64,000 nucleotides of DNA. Origin: Nitrospirota bacterium. Its GTDB lineage: Bacteria > Nitrospirota > Thermodesulfovibrionia > Thermodesulfovibrionales > UBA6898. The first letter of the stretch is position 1. Every line of letters starts with the position of its first letter. Under the pieces are notes generated by a model, which was given only the letters and a program-made list of their open reading frames with translations, did not search any database and was not told where the DNA came from. This document shows positions 25,251 to 32,808 of this stretch, in pieces. Location of the stretch: contig JACRHC010000002.1 of NCBI GenBank assembly GCA_016217675.1, positions 1 through 64,000 of the forward strand, written 5' to 3'. The translations under genes and the position numbers were made by a program.

Positions 25251-27671
25251 ATGAAAGAACAATTTAAAAAAGGTGATTTCATCGGCCAGAAGTATGAGGT
25301 CTTCGGTGTGCTTGGAGAGGGCGGCTTTGGCATCGTCTATCTGGTTTATTCGCATGAGATTAAGAGTGTCTTTGCCTTAAAGACCTTTCGTGGCGAGTAT
25401 ATTGCCGATGTAAAGACAAAAGAACGTTTCAAAAAAGAAGCGCAGGTCTGGATTGATCTTGAGAGGCATCCGTATCTTGTCAGGGCATATTTCGTGGATG
25501 AAATAGCAAGCAGACTATTTATTGCAATGGAACACATTGCTTCCGATGAACCGGGAATGAATACCCTTGATGGATATCTCAGAAGCAGGCCGCCTGATGT
25601 GGCGCAAAGCCTTCGATGGGCGATACAGTTCTGTCACGGCATGGAGCATGCCTACTCAAAGGGAGTAAAGGCTCATCGAGACATCAAGCCTGCAAATATA
25701 TTGATTGATCAGAACAAGGTAGTAAAGATCTCAGACTTTGGGTTGGCTGGTATTTTGATGGGCAGTTCTGTAGACGAGAAAAACATAGACGCGAGGAAAA
25801 ATAAAAACGATTCCTTAATGCAGACGGTTATTGGCACCAGTATCGGAACCCCTGAGTATATGCCGCCTGAGCAATTTACGAATTTGTCGGACTGTGATGA
25901 AAGGAGCGACATTTACAGTTTTGGCATAGTGCTCTATCAAATGGTGTCAGGTGGCAAGCTGCCGTTCAGCACAGACAATCCAGCTTATCGCTGGACAGCC
26001 TTGAAACATTTTCATCAAAAGACACCTATTCCTAAACTGAACACGCCGCTTTTCCCGATGATTTTTCGCTGCATAGAAAAAAAACCAATCAACAGATATT
26101 TCTCGTTTAAAGAGTTGCGAAGGAATTTAGAATCACTTCTGAAAAAGCAGACGGGCGAAATTATCAGACTCCCAGAATCAAAGGAATTGGAAGCATGGGA
26201 ATTGGTAAACAAAGGGGTTTCATTAGGAAATCTCGGGAGGAAGCAAGAAGCGATAGCCTGTCATGACAGAGCGCTTCAAATAGATCCCGGATATGCATCG
26301 GCATGGTATAACAAAGGGAATGCATTAGGAGATCTCGGGAGGAAGCAAGAAGCGATAGACTGTTATGATAAAGCCCTTGAAATAGATTCCGGATATTCGG
26401 AGGCATGGAACAACAAGGGGTCTTCCTTATCAAATCTTGGTAAACATGAAGAAGCGATAGCATGTTATGACAGAGCTCTTGAAATAGATCCCAGAAATGC
26501 AGCCGCATGGGATAACAAAGGAAATGCATTAGGAGTCATCGGAAGGAAGCAAGAAGCGATAGCCTGTTATGATAAAGCCCTTGCATTAGTTCCCGGAGAT
26601 GCAGAAGTATGGAATAACAAGGGGTCTTTCTTATTTAATCTTGGTAAACATGAAGAAGCGATAGCCTGTTACGACAGAGCCCTTGAGATAGACTCCAGAC
26701 TTGCATATGTATGGTATGGCAAAGGGACTTGCTTATTTAATCTTGGCAAATATCAAGAAGCGATAGCCTGTTACGACAGAGCCCTTGAAATAGATCCCAA
26801 TTATTCAGAGGCATGGAATAACAGAGGATCTTCCTTGTCAAAGCTCGGCAAGTATGAAGAAGCGATAGTCTGTTATGACAAAGCCCTTGAAATAAATCCC
26901 GGTGATGAAGTGGCATGGGAAAACAAAGTGATTGCAGTAGGAAATCGCGGCAAATATCAAGAGGCGATAGCCTGTCATGACAAAGCCCTTGGAATGGATG
27001 CCGGAGATGCAACGGTATGGAATAACAAAGGGAATGAATTTAGAAGGCGCGGCATGTATGAAGAAGCACTTGCCTGTTATGACAAAGCCCTTGAAAACGA
27101 TCCAGGAGATGCAGCGACATGGAATAACAGAGGGGTGTCCTTATCACATCTTGGCGAAGATCAAAAAGCGATAGCCTGTTATGACAGGGTCCTTGAAATA
27201 GATCCCAGAGATGCATATGCATGGTATGGCAAAGGGAATGTATTAGGGGATCTCGGTAAGGATCAAGAAGCGGCTGTTTGTTATGCCAAGGCCATAGAAA
27301 TAAACCCCAGAAATGAAAGAGCATGGTTTTACAAAGGGAATGCATTAGGGAATCTCGGGAAGGATCAAGAGGCTGTTACCTGTTATGACAAGGCCCTTGA
27401 GATAGACCCAAACAATGAAAGTGCATGGCTTAACAAAGGGGTGTCCTTATCAAATATAGGGAAGGATCAAGAAGCGATAGCCTGTTATGACAAGGCCCTT
27501 GAAATAGACCCAAGCAATGCGAGTGCGTGGGGTTATAAAGGGGTTGCAGAAGATACTCTTAATAGAAAGCAAGAAGCAATAATTTCATATAAACAATTTC
27601 TCAGGTTCGCATCGGCAGACAATTCCGCAATTGCACGCGCAAGGAAGAGAATAGAAACATTGTCAAAATGA
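25251..27671 (+). CDS. Ser/Thr protein kinase with about 14 TPR repeats
   Basis: Residues 1-290 of this 806-residue protein form a Hanks-type kinase: GQKYEVFGVLGEGGFGIVYL, ALKTF, catalytic HRDIKPANILI, KISDFGLAG, and GTSIGTPEYMPPEQF in the activation segment. From about residue 322 to the end run about 14 tandem 34-residue TPRs with the consensus AWNNKGNxLxxLGKxQEAIA-CYDKALEIDP. TPRs are protein-binding scaffolds, so this kinase probably docks on a partner. The unusual conserved C in the second helix (AC-YD) recurs in nearly every unit. Operon with the PP2C gene and the unknown gene is likely. Confidence 0.93.
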   Translation: MKEQFKKGDFIGQKYEVFGVLGEGGFGIVYLVYSHEIKSVFALKTFRGEYIADVKTKERFKKEAQVWIDLERHPYLVRAYFVDEIASRLFIAMEHIASDEPGMNTLDGYLRSRPPDVAQSLRWAIQFCHGMEHAYSKGVKAHRDIKPANILIDQNKVVKISDFGLAGILMGSSVDEKNIDARKNKNDSLMQTVIGTSIGTPEYMPPEQFTNLSDCDERSDIYSFGIVLYQMVSGGKLPFSTDNPAYRWTALKHFHQKTPIPKLNTPLFPMIFRCIEKKPINRYFSFKELRRNLESLLKKQTGEIIRLPESKELEAWELVNKGVSLGNLGRKQEAIACHDRALQIDPGYASAWYNKGNALGDLGRKQEAIDCYDKALEIDSGYSEAWNNKGSSLSNLGKHEEAIACYDRALEIDPRNAAAWDNKGNALGVIGRKQEAIACYDKALALVPGDAEVWNNKGSFLFNLGKHEEAIACYDRALEIDSRLAYVWYGKGTCLFNLGKYQEAIACYDRALEIDPNYSEAWNNRGSSLSKLGKYEEAIVCYDKALEINPGDEVAWENKVIAVGNRGKYQEAIACHDKALGMDAGDATVWNNKGNEFRRRGMYEEALACYDKALENDPGDAATWNNRGVSLSHLGEDQKAIACYDRVLEIDPRDAYAWYGKGNVLGDLGKDQEAAVCYAKAIEINPRNERAWFYKGNALGNLGKDQEAVTCYDKALEIDPNNESAWLNKGVSLSNIGKDQEAIACYDKALEIDPSNASAWGYKGVAEDTLNRKQEAIISYKQFLRFASADNSAIARARKRIETLSK
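26190..27600 (+). repeat. 102-base tandem repeats encoding the TPR array
   Basis: About 14 head-to-tail units of 102 bases, each with a well conserved core GAAGCGATAGCCTGTTATGA followed by CAAAGCCCTTGAAATAGAT. High DNA identity between units suggests recent duplication or gene conversion, and the copy number may vary between strains. Confidence 0.85.
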
Positions 27672-27965
27672 ATCAGAACAAGAAAATATACCAGGGCCAC
27701 CCGATAGCAAGAGCAATTCAAAGTGGATGATATGATCAGTCAGAAATATGAGGAACTGCAGGCAAGAAAAATGAGCATGATAAATGATAATGAAATATTG
27801 ATCTGTCATATGGATTTGAAGAAATCTGGCTGGCTGACTATACTGCCATAGACGCTTATGGTGATATTGAACTTTTTTGTTTATGCCCAGAGGAACGCTG
27901 GGGATATTATCAAAGGCCCAATCCTACCAGAAAGCCTTATGGGTGATGATTAGGTTTTGAGAGAA
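27672..27965 (+). other. Non-coding or degenerate stretch after the TPR kinase
   Basis: No convincing gene is present. One frame near 27733 reads MISQKYEELQ, faintly like the kinase N terminus; another from about 27797 to 27951 codes about 50 residues ending in CPEERWGYYQRPNPTRKPYG before two stops, with no start codon. I read this as decayed coding sequence. Confidence 0.4.
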
Positions 27966-28556
27966 ATGGAAGTTATGATATTTCCAGATTTGGAATGGTA
28001 TACGACAATAGGCATATCTAGCGGCAAGTCGCCGCGTTGTCCATTCGCATCTCCAGCAGGATGCCCGCGCTATTATCAGAGTTTGGCCTTGATGGGCGTG
28101 TCTGGCAGCACTAATATTTCTGAAAAAGCAAACAAGAAACTTCTAAAGGCGTGGAAGAAATCAAGACTGTGGCCTAACACCGATGAACAAGCGACCTCAA
28201 TTTCTGGACCGGAGGGGCACATAAAGCATTATTGGAACTTTTGCCCTGAAATTACATTCGAGCGATTTGGGCTTTTTGCGACAGACTTAGATAAATATGC
28301 AGATCAAGTTGACATGGACTCTGCCCGCTCAAAGTTAGCAGTGATGGGAATATCGACCAATGACTGGCGCTGGAGTTGGTCAAATGTTAGACCGCAGCAT
28401 TACTTCGACTGTCCATTGTTTTCCTTGCTGCAAGAGCCAACAAGTTCGCATAAAGTAGAGGATATTTTTGAGGTAAAGCCAAATTTTCATGGAATAGGAA
28501 TAAATATAAACGCCTTGCTTCGTAAAATACGAAGCTGTTTTAGGACGAAACAATGA
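27966..28556 (+). CDS. Conserved cysteine/tryptophan-rich protein of unknown function
   Basis: The 196-residue soluble protein shows distinctive motifs: SPRCPFASPAGCPRYYQSLAL near residue 24 (split here as RCPFAS and GCPRYYQ), NFCPEITFERFGLFATDLD in the middle, DWRWSWSNVRPQHYFDCPLF near 140, and a basic tail. The CP/CPRYY/FCPE/CPLF set resembles a widespread uncharacterised family; a metal or Fe-S site is possible from the four cysteines but unproven. The ATG at 27966 is chosen; a TTG three codons earlier is the alternative. No clear ribosome site. Its neighbours on both sides are relics of kinase genes. Confidence 0.65.
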   Translation: MEVMIFPDLEWYTTIGISSGKSPRCPFASPAGCPRYYQSLALMGVSGSTNISEKANKKLLKAWKKSRLWPNTDEQATSISGPEGHIKHYWNFCPEITFERFGLFATDLDKYADQVDMDSARSKLAVMGISTNDWRWSWSNVRPQHYFDCPLFSLLQEPTSSHKVEDIFEVKPNFHGIGININALLRKIRSCFRTKQ

Positions 28557-28575
28557 ACAACGGCTTTACAACAAA

Positions 28576-28650
28576 TGCGATCTAATCGGACAGAAATATC
28601 AAGTCCATGATGTTCTTGTAATGTGCGAGTTTGGTATTATGCTATTGAAG
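28576..28650 (+). pseudogene. Relic of a Ser/Thr kinase N terminus
   Basis: The frame reads DLIGQKYQVHDVLVMCEFG then IMLL, which lines up with DFIGQKYEVFGVLGEGGFG-IVYL of the TPR kinase at more than half the positions, but the glycine loop is ruined (GEGG to VMCE), and the frame soon stops. It shows that a second kinase gene once stood here. Confidence 0.55.
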
Positions 28651-28916
28651 AAGATATCGAACAGTGGGAGACGAAGGGAAGAGACGATATCTTGGAATGG
28701 GTGGCTTATTTGCCGCTGGGTGAAGATTCTTTTTTCTATGACATCTGGCTCGACCCCAAAATAGGTGAGGATGTCCAGAGATGCCCCTGGCGAAGAAAGC
28801 TGCCCAAAAAGGATATGTATGTCTGCCGGATTCATGACGTCAAGCCACGGCATTGCAGGGAATATCCAATATCACAACAGCATGCTGAGGAGACAGGTTG
28901 TAAGGGGTTTGATTGA
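28623..28916 (+). CDS. YkgJ-like cysteine cluster protein, possibly 5'-truncated
   Basis: The 97-residue product has RCPWRRKL, then YVCRIHDVKPRHCREYP and ETGCKGFD: the four-cysteine arrangement of the YkgJ/DUF-type zinc- or iron-chelating proteins. The start falls inside the kinase relic, there is no ribosome site, and the N terminus (MRVWYYAIEEDIEQW) begins without the helix usual in relatives, so the gene may have lost its beginning in a rearrangement. Role unknown. Confidence 0.55.
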   Translation: MRVWYYAIEEDIEQWETKGRDDILEWVAYLPLGEDSFFYDIWLDPKIGEDVQRCPWRRKLPKKDMYVCRIHDVKPRHCREYPISQQHAEETGCKGFD

Positions 28917-28964
28917 GCGGAACAGAGGGACAAAAGAAAACAGTTTCCACCTCCCAGTCAAATA

Positions 28965-29007
28965 TTGACACGTTGACAATTGATATCATTATTGATACTA
29001 TCAATAT
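28965..29007 (+). promoter_or_regulatory. hicAB promoter with inverted-repeat operator
   Basis: Two TTGACA hexamers (28965-28970 and 28973-28978) are followed by an inverted repeat ATTGATA...TATCAAT in which TACTAT (28996-29001, 17 bases after the second TTGACA) may serve as -10. The ATG of hicA comes six bases later, so the transcript is probably leaderless. The palindrome is the natural place for HicB-type autorepression, as inferred from the family. Confidence 0.55.
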
Positions 29008-29271
29008 ATGGCTGATGTGATTAGGATCGTAACGCAGATGCGCAATAATCCAGCGGGTATTAGCTTTCCAGATCTTTGCAAAGTCTGCGACCATTACTTC
29101 GGACGACCCAGGCAGATAAGCAGCAGTCACCGGATATATAAAACACCGTGGCTTGGCGATCCTCGGGTAAACATTCAAAACAGTAAAGGGCGAGCCAAGA
29201 CCTATCAGGTCAGGCAGGTGCTTAAGGCAATAGAAAGGAAGGAGTTGGAGCATGAGAACAGCGAAAGATAA
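29008..29271 (+). CDS. hicA: HicA-family toxin (mRNA interferase)
   Basis: The 87-residue protein carries the HicA fold signature: ISFPDLCKVCDHYFGRPRQ, the catalytic histidine in SSSHRIYKTPW, DPRVNIQNSKGRAKTYQVRQVLKAI. HicA toxins cut mRNA independently of ribosomes. It is longer than the minimal 60-residue type and belongs to the subgroup with the GDPRVNIQ motif. It overlaps hicB by 20 bases. The upstream promoter has an operator-like palindrome. Confidence 0.88.
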   Translation: MADVIRIVTQMRNNPAGISFPDLCKVCDHYFGRPRQISSSHRIYKTPWLGDPRVNIQNSKGRAKTYQVRQVLKAIERKELEHENSER

Positions 29272-29581
29272 ATACACATACCGGGTGACATGGTCCGAGG
29301 AGGACGGAGAGTATGTAGGACTTTGTGCGGAGTTTCCGGGCTTAAGCTGGCTGGCCGGGACTTTTGAAGCGGCGCTTAAAGGTATTCGCAAGGTCGTTAA
29401 CGACGTCATTGAGGATATGACCAAACGAAGGGAGGCGGTTCCTGAGCCGATAGCCCTGCGGCGCTACAGCGGGAAATTCATAATACGCGTGCCTTCTGAA
29501 GTGCACAGGCAATTAGCGCTGCAGGCTGCAGAAACAGGTGTCAGCATTAACAGGCTGGCAAGCGCAAAACTCAGTCATTAG
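29252..29581 (+). CDS. hicB: HicB-family antitoxin
   Basis: The 109-residue antitoxin has the HicB beta domain (YTYRVTWSEEDGEYVGLCAE then FPGLSWLAG) and a C-terminal ribbon-helix-helix-type DNA-binding region (GKFIIRVPSEVHRQLALQAA then ETGVSINRL). It binds HicA and represses the pair. The gene begins within hicA, ensuring coupled translation. Confidence 0.9.
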   Translation: MRTAKDKYTYRVTWSEEDGEYVGLCAEFPGLSWLAGTFEAALKGIRKVVNDVIEDMTKRREAVPEPIALRRYSGKFIIRVPSEVHRQLALQAAETGVSINRLASAKLSH

Positions 29582-29618
29582 ACCTGTATATTTACAAAAA
29601 TAAGGGGCGATTCAAGCA

Positions 29619-31973
29619 TTGAAACCACTTTCACCCGGCGCTGACATGGCCTGGCGGATAGCAGCAAATGAAGCTGCGGCCACAGAATATCGGTTTATCG
29701 AGAAAGAGCACCTTCTTATCGGGATCGTCAGCATCGAAAAGGTCATTGCCGACGGGCCGGATCAGGCAGACTTGGCCCAGAAGGCCTATCAGGAGTTGAA
29801 AGCAGAATATTCCCTTCTTAAGAGAGTTCTGCACTCCCATGGCATTGATCAAACAAAGCTGAGAAGACTGATCCGCAGGAAGCTTGGTCATGGCGGATAC
29901 AAGCATACAGAAAAAACCATCCATCGAAGCGAAGAATGCAGAGCTCTGTTTGCAAAGGCTGCAGCCTTTCCTGATGTAAAGCTCATCACCACACTGCATC
30001 TTGCCGCAGCAATAGCCGAAAATCCGGGCGATATCTTAACCGCTATTTTCTCAGAATTCGGTGTTGACTCAAAAGCGCTTAGGGCTGCCCTGCTTATACC
30101 TCCAGAAAAAGCCCTTGTTCAGGCAAACGATGCCCAAATGAACAATGACACGCCACAATCATATCTTGAGCGCTATGGCCGTGATCTTACCCAGGCTGCA
30201 AAAGAAGGAAGGCTTGGCCCCTTTGTTGGCCGCAGGAATGAACTGCTGCAGGTGATCCAGACCCTTGCCCGCAGCATGAAGAGCAATCCCGTGCTTGTCG
30301 GTGAAGCAGGGGTTGGAAAGACAGCCATTGTCGAGGCATTGGCAGTTAGGGCTGTGCAGGGGAAGGACACTCAAGTCCTTTTAGGCAAAAAGATCATCGA
30401 GCTGAATCTTGGTGCGCTCCTTGGCGGGACAAAATACCGGGGCGAATTTGAAGAACGGCTGACGCGAATATTGGAAGAGGTGAAGGCTGATCATAATATC
30501 ATCATCTTCATTGATGAGATCCATAACCTGATTGGCGCAGGCAGTGTCGGTGGCAGCATGGATGCTGCAAATATCATGAAGCCTGCACTTGCACGAGGGG
30601 ATATCAAATGCATCGGCGCGACCACCATTGGCGAATACCGGCGATATGTTGAGACAGATCCTGCCCTTGAGAGGCGGTTCGAAAAGGTGATCGTAAATGA
30701 GCCCTCGCGGGATGAGGCAATAGAAATCCTGAAGGGTATCCGGCCTAAATGGGAGAAGCACTTCAACAAAAAGATAACGGACAAGGCCCTGGAAGCTGCT
30801 GTTGATCTTGCCATACGCTTTGATATTGACCACCATCTGCCTGATAAGGCCATTGATCTTGTGGACAAGGCAGGCGCGCGGGTTCATGTGCCTTTTCTGA
30901 GCATGGTGCAAGGCAGTAAAGTCAATGCCGGAGCTGTTGAAAGTGTCGGCGTTACCGAACATACCATTGCAGAGGTTCTGTCAGATAAGATGGGCTTGCC
31001 TCTTGAGATCATAAAAGGTCATCTCGAAGGTGTTTCAGCCTCTCGCCTGCTTGAGCTCAGTTCTTTTCTGAAAAACAAGATTATCGGACAGGATGAGGCG
31101 ATAGACAAAGTGAGCCAGCGGCTTCTTATGGTATATACCGGTGTGGGAAAGAAGACAGGGCCGCTGGCAGTCTTCCTGTTCCTGGGACCTACGGGCGTCG
31201 GCAAGACAGAGCTGGCAAAACCCCTTGCAGCGTTTCTGTTTGGTCGTGAAAATGCCCTTATACGTCTGGATATGTCTGAATTTAAGGAAGAGCACAGTAT
31301 TGCGAAGCTTATCGGTTCGCCGCCAGGCTATGTGGGTCACGAAGAAGAGGGGCAGTTGACCGCAAAGCTGAGGTCGAATCCATATTCAATTGTTCTTCTT
31401 GATGAGGCAGAAAAGGCTCATCCCACGGTCTTTGATCTATTTCTGCAGCTTTTTGACGAGGGTCGCATTACTGATGCCAAGGGCAGGACTATTGACGCCA
31501 GGAATGTCATTTTCATCATGACCTCAAATCTGATGCAGTCAGAGCACCAAAAAGCAAAGATCGGCTTTCTTGAAGAGAAGGAGGCGGCCCAGGATTCCAA
31601 GCCGGACAGCGAAGCGCTTAAATACTTCCGGCCAGAGCTGCTTAACCGGATAGATGAACAGATTGTCTTTAAGCCTTTAAGTGAGGACGCGGTGTGTAAG
31701 ATATTAATGCCGATGCTTGAGGAAATCTCGGCTGACTTGAAAACTCGCTGTAGCGTTATTCTGAAATTCTCAGAAGAAGCAGAGGCATTTCTTGCTGAAA
31801 AGGGATACAGCCCGCAATATGGTGCCAGGGAACTCCGCCGCACTGTGGAGAAATATGTGCAGATACCTTTGAGCAATATGATTTTGAGCGGTAAGTTCAA
31901 GGAGCAAAATGCATGGCTGGCAGGCATAGATAGCGAGAAGGTCATATTTCAGCTTGATAAAGGAAGTCTTTAA
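29619..31973 (+). CDS. clpA: ATP-dependent Clp protease ATPase subunit, ClpA-like
   Basis: The 784-residue AAA+ unfoldase has a Clp N-domain ([27 protein letters not shown]), a first ATPase with [14 protein letters not shown] and [12 protein letters not shown], and a second with [14 protein letters not shown] and [19 protein letters not shown]. There is no long ClpB middle domain. KIGFLEEKE near 653 is a candidate IGF loop for docking ClpP. The start is TTG with AAGGGG upstream; an ATG nine codons later is possible. No clpS or clpP is adjacent. It ends the accessory island, and ClpA is a guess compared with a specialised Clp. Confidence 0.8.
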   Translation: MKPLSPGADMAWRIAANEAAATEYRFIEKEHLLIGIVSIEKVIADGPDQADLAQKAYQELKAEYSLLKRVLHSHGIDQTKLRRLIRRKLGHGGYKHTEKTIHRSEECRALFAKAAAFPDVKLITTLHLAAAIAENPGDILTAIFSEFGVDSKALRAALLIPPEKALVQANDAQMNNDTPQSYLERYGRDLTQAAKEGRLGPFVGRRNELLQVIQTLARSMKSNPVLVGEAGVGKTAIVEALAVRAVQGKDTQVLLGKKIIELNLGALLGGTKYRGEFEERLTRILEEVKADHNIIIFIDEIHNLIGAGSVGGSMDAANIMKPALARGDIKCIGATTIGEYRRYVETDPALERRFEKVIVNEPSRDEAIEILKGIRPKWEKHFNKKITDKALEAAVDLAIRFDIDHHLPDKAIDLVDKAGARVHVPFLSMVQGSKVNAGAVESVGVTEHTIAEVLSDKMGLPLEIIKGHLEGVSASRLLELSSFLKNKIIGQDEAIDKVSQRLLMVYTGVGKKTGPLAVFLFLGPTGVGKTELAKPLAAFLFGRENALIRLDMSEFKEEHSIAKLIGSPPGYVGHEEEGQLTAKLRSNPYSIVLLDEAEKAHPTVFDLFLQLFDEGRITDAKGRTIDARNVIFIMTSNLMQSEHQKAKIGFLEEKEAAQDSKPDSEALKYFRPELLNRIDEQIVFKPLSEDAVCKILMPMLEEISADLKTRCSVILKFSEEAEAFLAEKGYSPQYGARELRRTVEKYVQIPLSNMILSGKFKEQNAWLAGIDSEKVIFQLDKGSL

Positions 31974-31996
31974 CTGAATGTCGTCTCTATGTAAGC

Positions 31997-32107
31997 GTTC
32001 AGTTACAGATTAATAAAGTCCTCCCCTTTGCAAGGGGAGGTTAGGTGGGGTATAGGAGCATCTGCCAAAACTCCTTGGTAAGGAGGGGCTTTTCCCCTTA
32101 ACTGAAC
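31997..32107. repeat. Palindromic repeat element, family A, copy 2
   Basis: Ends are the perfect inverted repeat GTTCAGTTA and TAACTGAAC. Inside are CCTCCCCTT...AAGGGGAGG at 32020-32040 and CTCCTT...AAGGAG at 32071-32086, the same design as the copy at 19540-19675. The two copies bracket ubiA-ubiX and the whole signalling island. Confidence 0.75.
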
Positions 32108-32167
32108 CGTATGCCTCTTTATGATTTATCTCATAGTCTTTTCCCTCTGGTCTGGTAAAATATAAGC

Positions 32168-32410
32168 ATGTTCAAGGAAGGATGCCCAGGAAGCGCTGAA
32201 ATAAGGAGCCCGTCTCCGGAAGAGATCATCTGTTTCTGGTGTGATGCTAAAAATGAGATATGGTCGGACGAGTCCGAGATGAAGTGCAAGAAGTGCGGCA
32301 AGCAGATTGCTCGTGATATGAAGCCTTCCTGTATTGCGTGGTGTCCGGCGGCAAAGGAATGCGTTGGAGCGGAAAAATATGAGAGGCTGATGAAGGCAAT
32401 GATGAAGTAA
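32168..32410 (+). CDS. Small zinc-ribbon protein, unknown function
   Basis: The 80-residue soluble protein has IICFWCDAKNEIW then MKCKKCGKQI as a likely zinc ribbon, followed by SCIAWCPAAKECVGAEKYERL, a motif also seen at the C termini of uncharacterised phosphohydrolase-associated proteins. It has no signal peptide. TAAAAT stands six bases ahead of the ATG, with no ribosome site, so the message may be leaderless. It converges on the cold-shock gene, with a strong terminator between. Confidence 0.75.
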   Translation: MFKEGCPGSAEIRSPSPEEIICFWCDAKNEIWSDESEMKCKKCGKQIARDMKPSCIAWCPAAKECVGAEKYERLMKAMMK

Positions 32411-32435
32411 TAACTGCGCGAATTGAGCAGATAAA

Positions 32436-32476
32436 AACGAAAGCCCCTTCAGATCCTGAAGGGGCTTTCGTTTTCG
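32436..32476. terminator. Strong bidirectional terminator
   Basis: AAAACGAAAGCCCCTTCAG pairs perfectly with CTGAAGGGGCTTTCGTTTT across a three-base loop. It separates the zinc-ribbon gene (plus) from the cold-shock gene (minus). Confidence 0.9.
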
Positions 32477-32492
32477 TTTATATAGACGAATG

Positions 32493-32693
32493 TCAGGCCG
32501 CTGTCACATTGACTGCTTTTGGGCCCTTGGGGCCGTCAGCAACCTCAAAGTTTACTTCCTGTCCCTCTGTAAGGGTTTTAAAACCATTGGACTGGATCTC
32601 AGAAAAATGCACAAAAACATCCACTCCATTCTCACCGGTGATGAACCCGAAACCCTTGGACTCGTTGAACCACTTAACCTTTCCTTTCTGCAT
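32493..32693 (-). CDS. csp: Cold-shock domain protein (CspA family)
   Basis: The 66-residue nucleic-acid chaperone has the RNP1 motif KGFGFITGE and RNP2 VFVHFSEI, with [11 protein letters not shown] at the start. The ATG at 32693 is preferred: AGGAGGAAAG is nine bases upstream. A longer frame back to 32780 lacks family similarity in its extra 29 residues. The untranslated leader is long, as is usual in csp genes. Confidence 0.95.
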   Translation of the reverse strand: MQKGKVKWFNESKGFGFITGENGVDVFVHFSEIQSNGFKTLTEGQEVNFEVADGPKGPKAVNVTAA

Positions 32694-32808
32694 GCTGCTC
32701 TTTCCTCCTGAAATAATTTTTAGGCCTGCGGAACGCTGTCTGAATGACCTCCGAAAGCTGTTGTAAATTATTGCACACAAAATTTAGAGAAATCAAGCGC
32801 AATTGCCC

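Noticed and set aside
26190-27600. Regular repeats considered as a CRISPR or satellite array
   Set aside because: The 102-base period is in frame and encodes TPR units; there are no unique spacers between short repeats.
27797-27951. A roughly 50-residue reading frame ending in RPNPTRKPYG
   Set aside because: There is no start codon or ribosome site and it follows an upstream stop; recorded as a probable remnant only.
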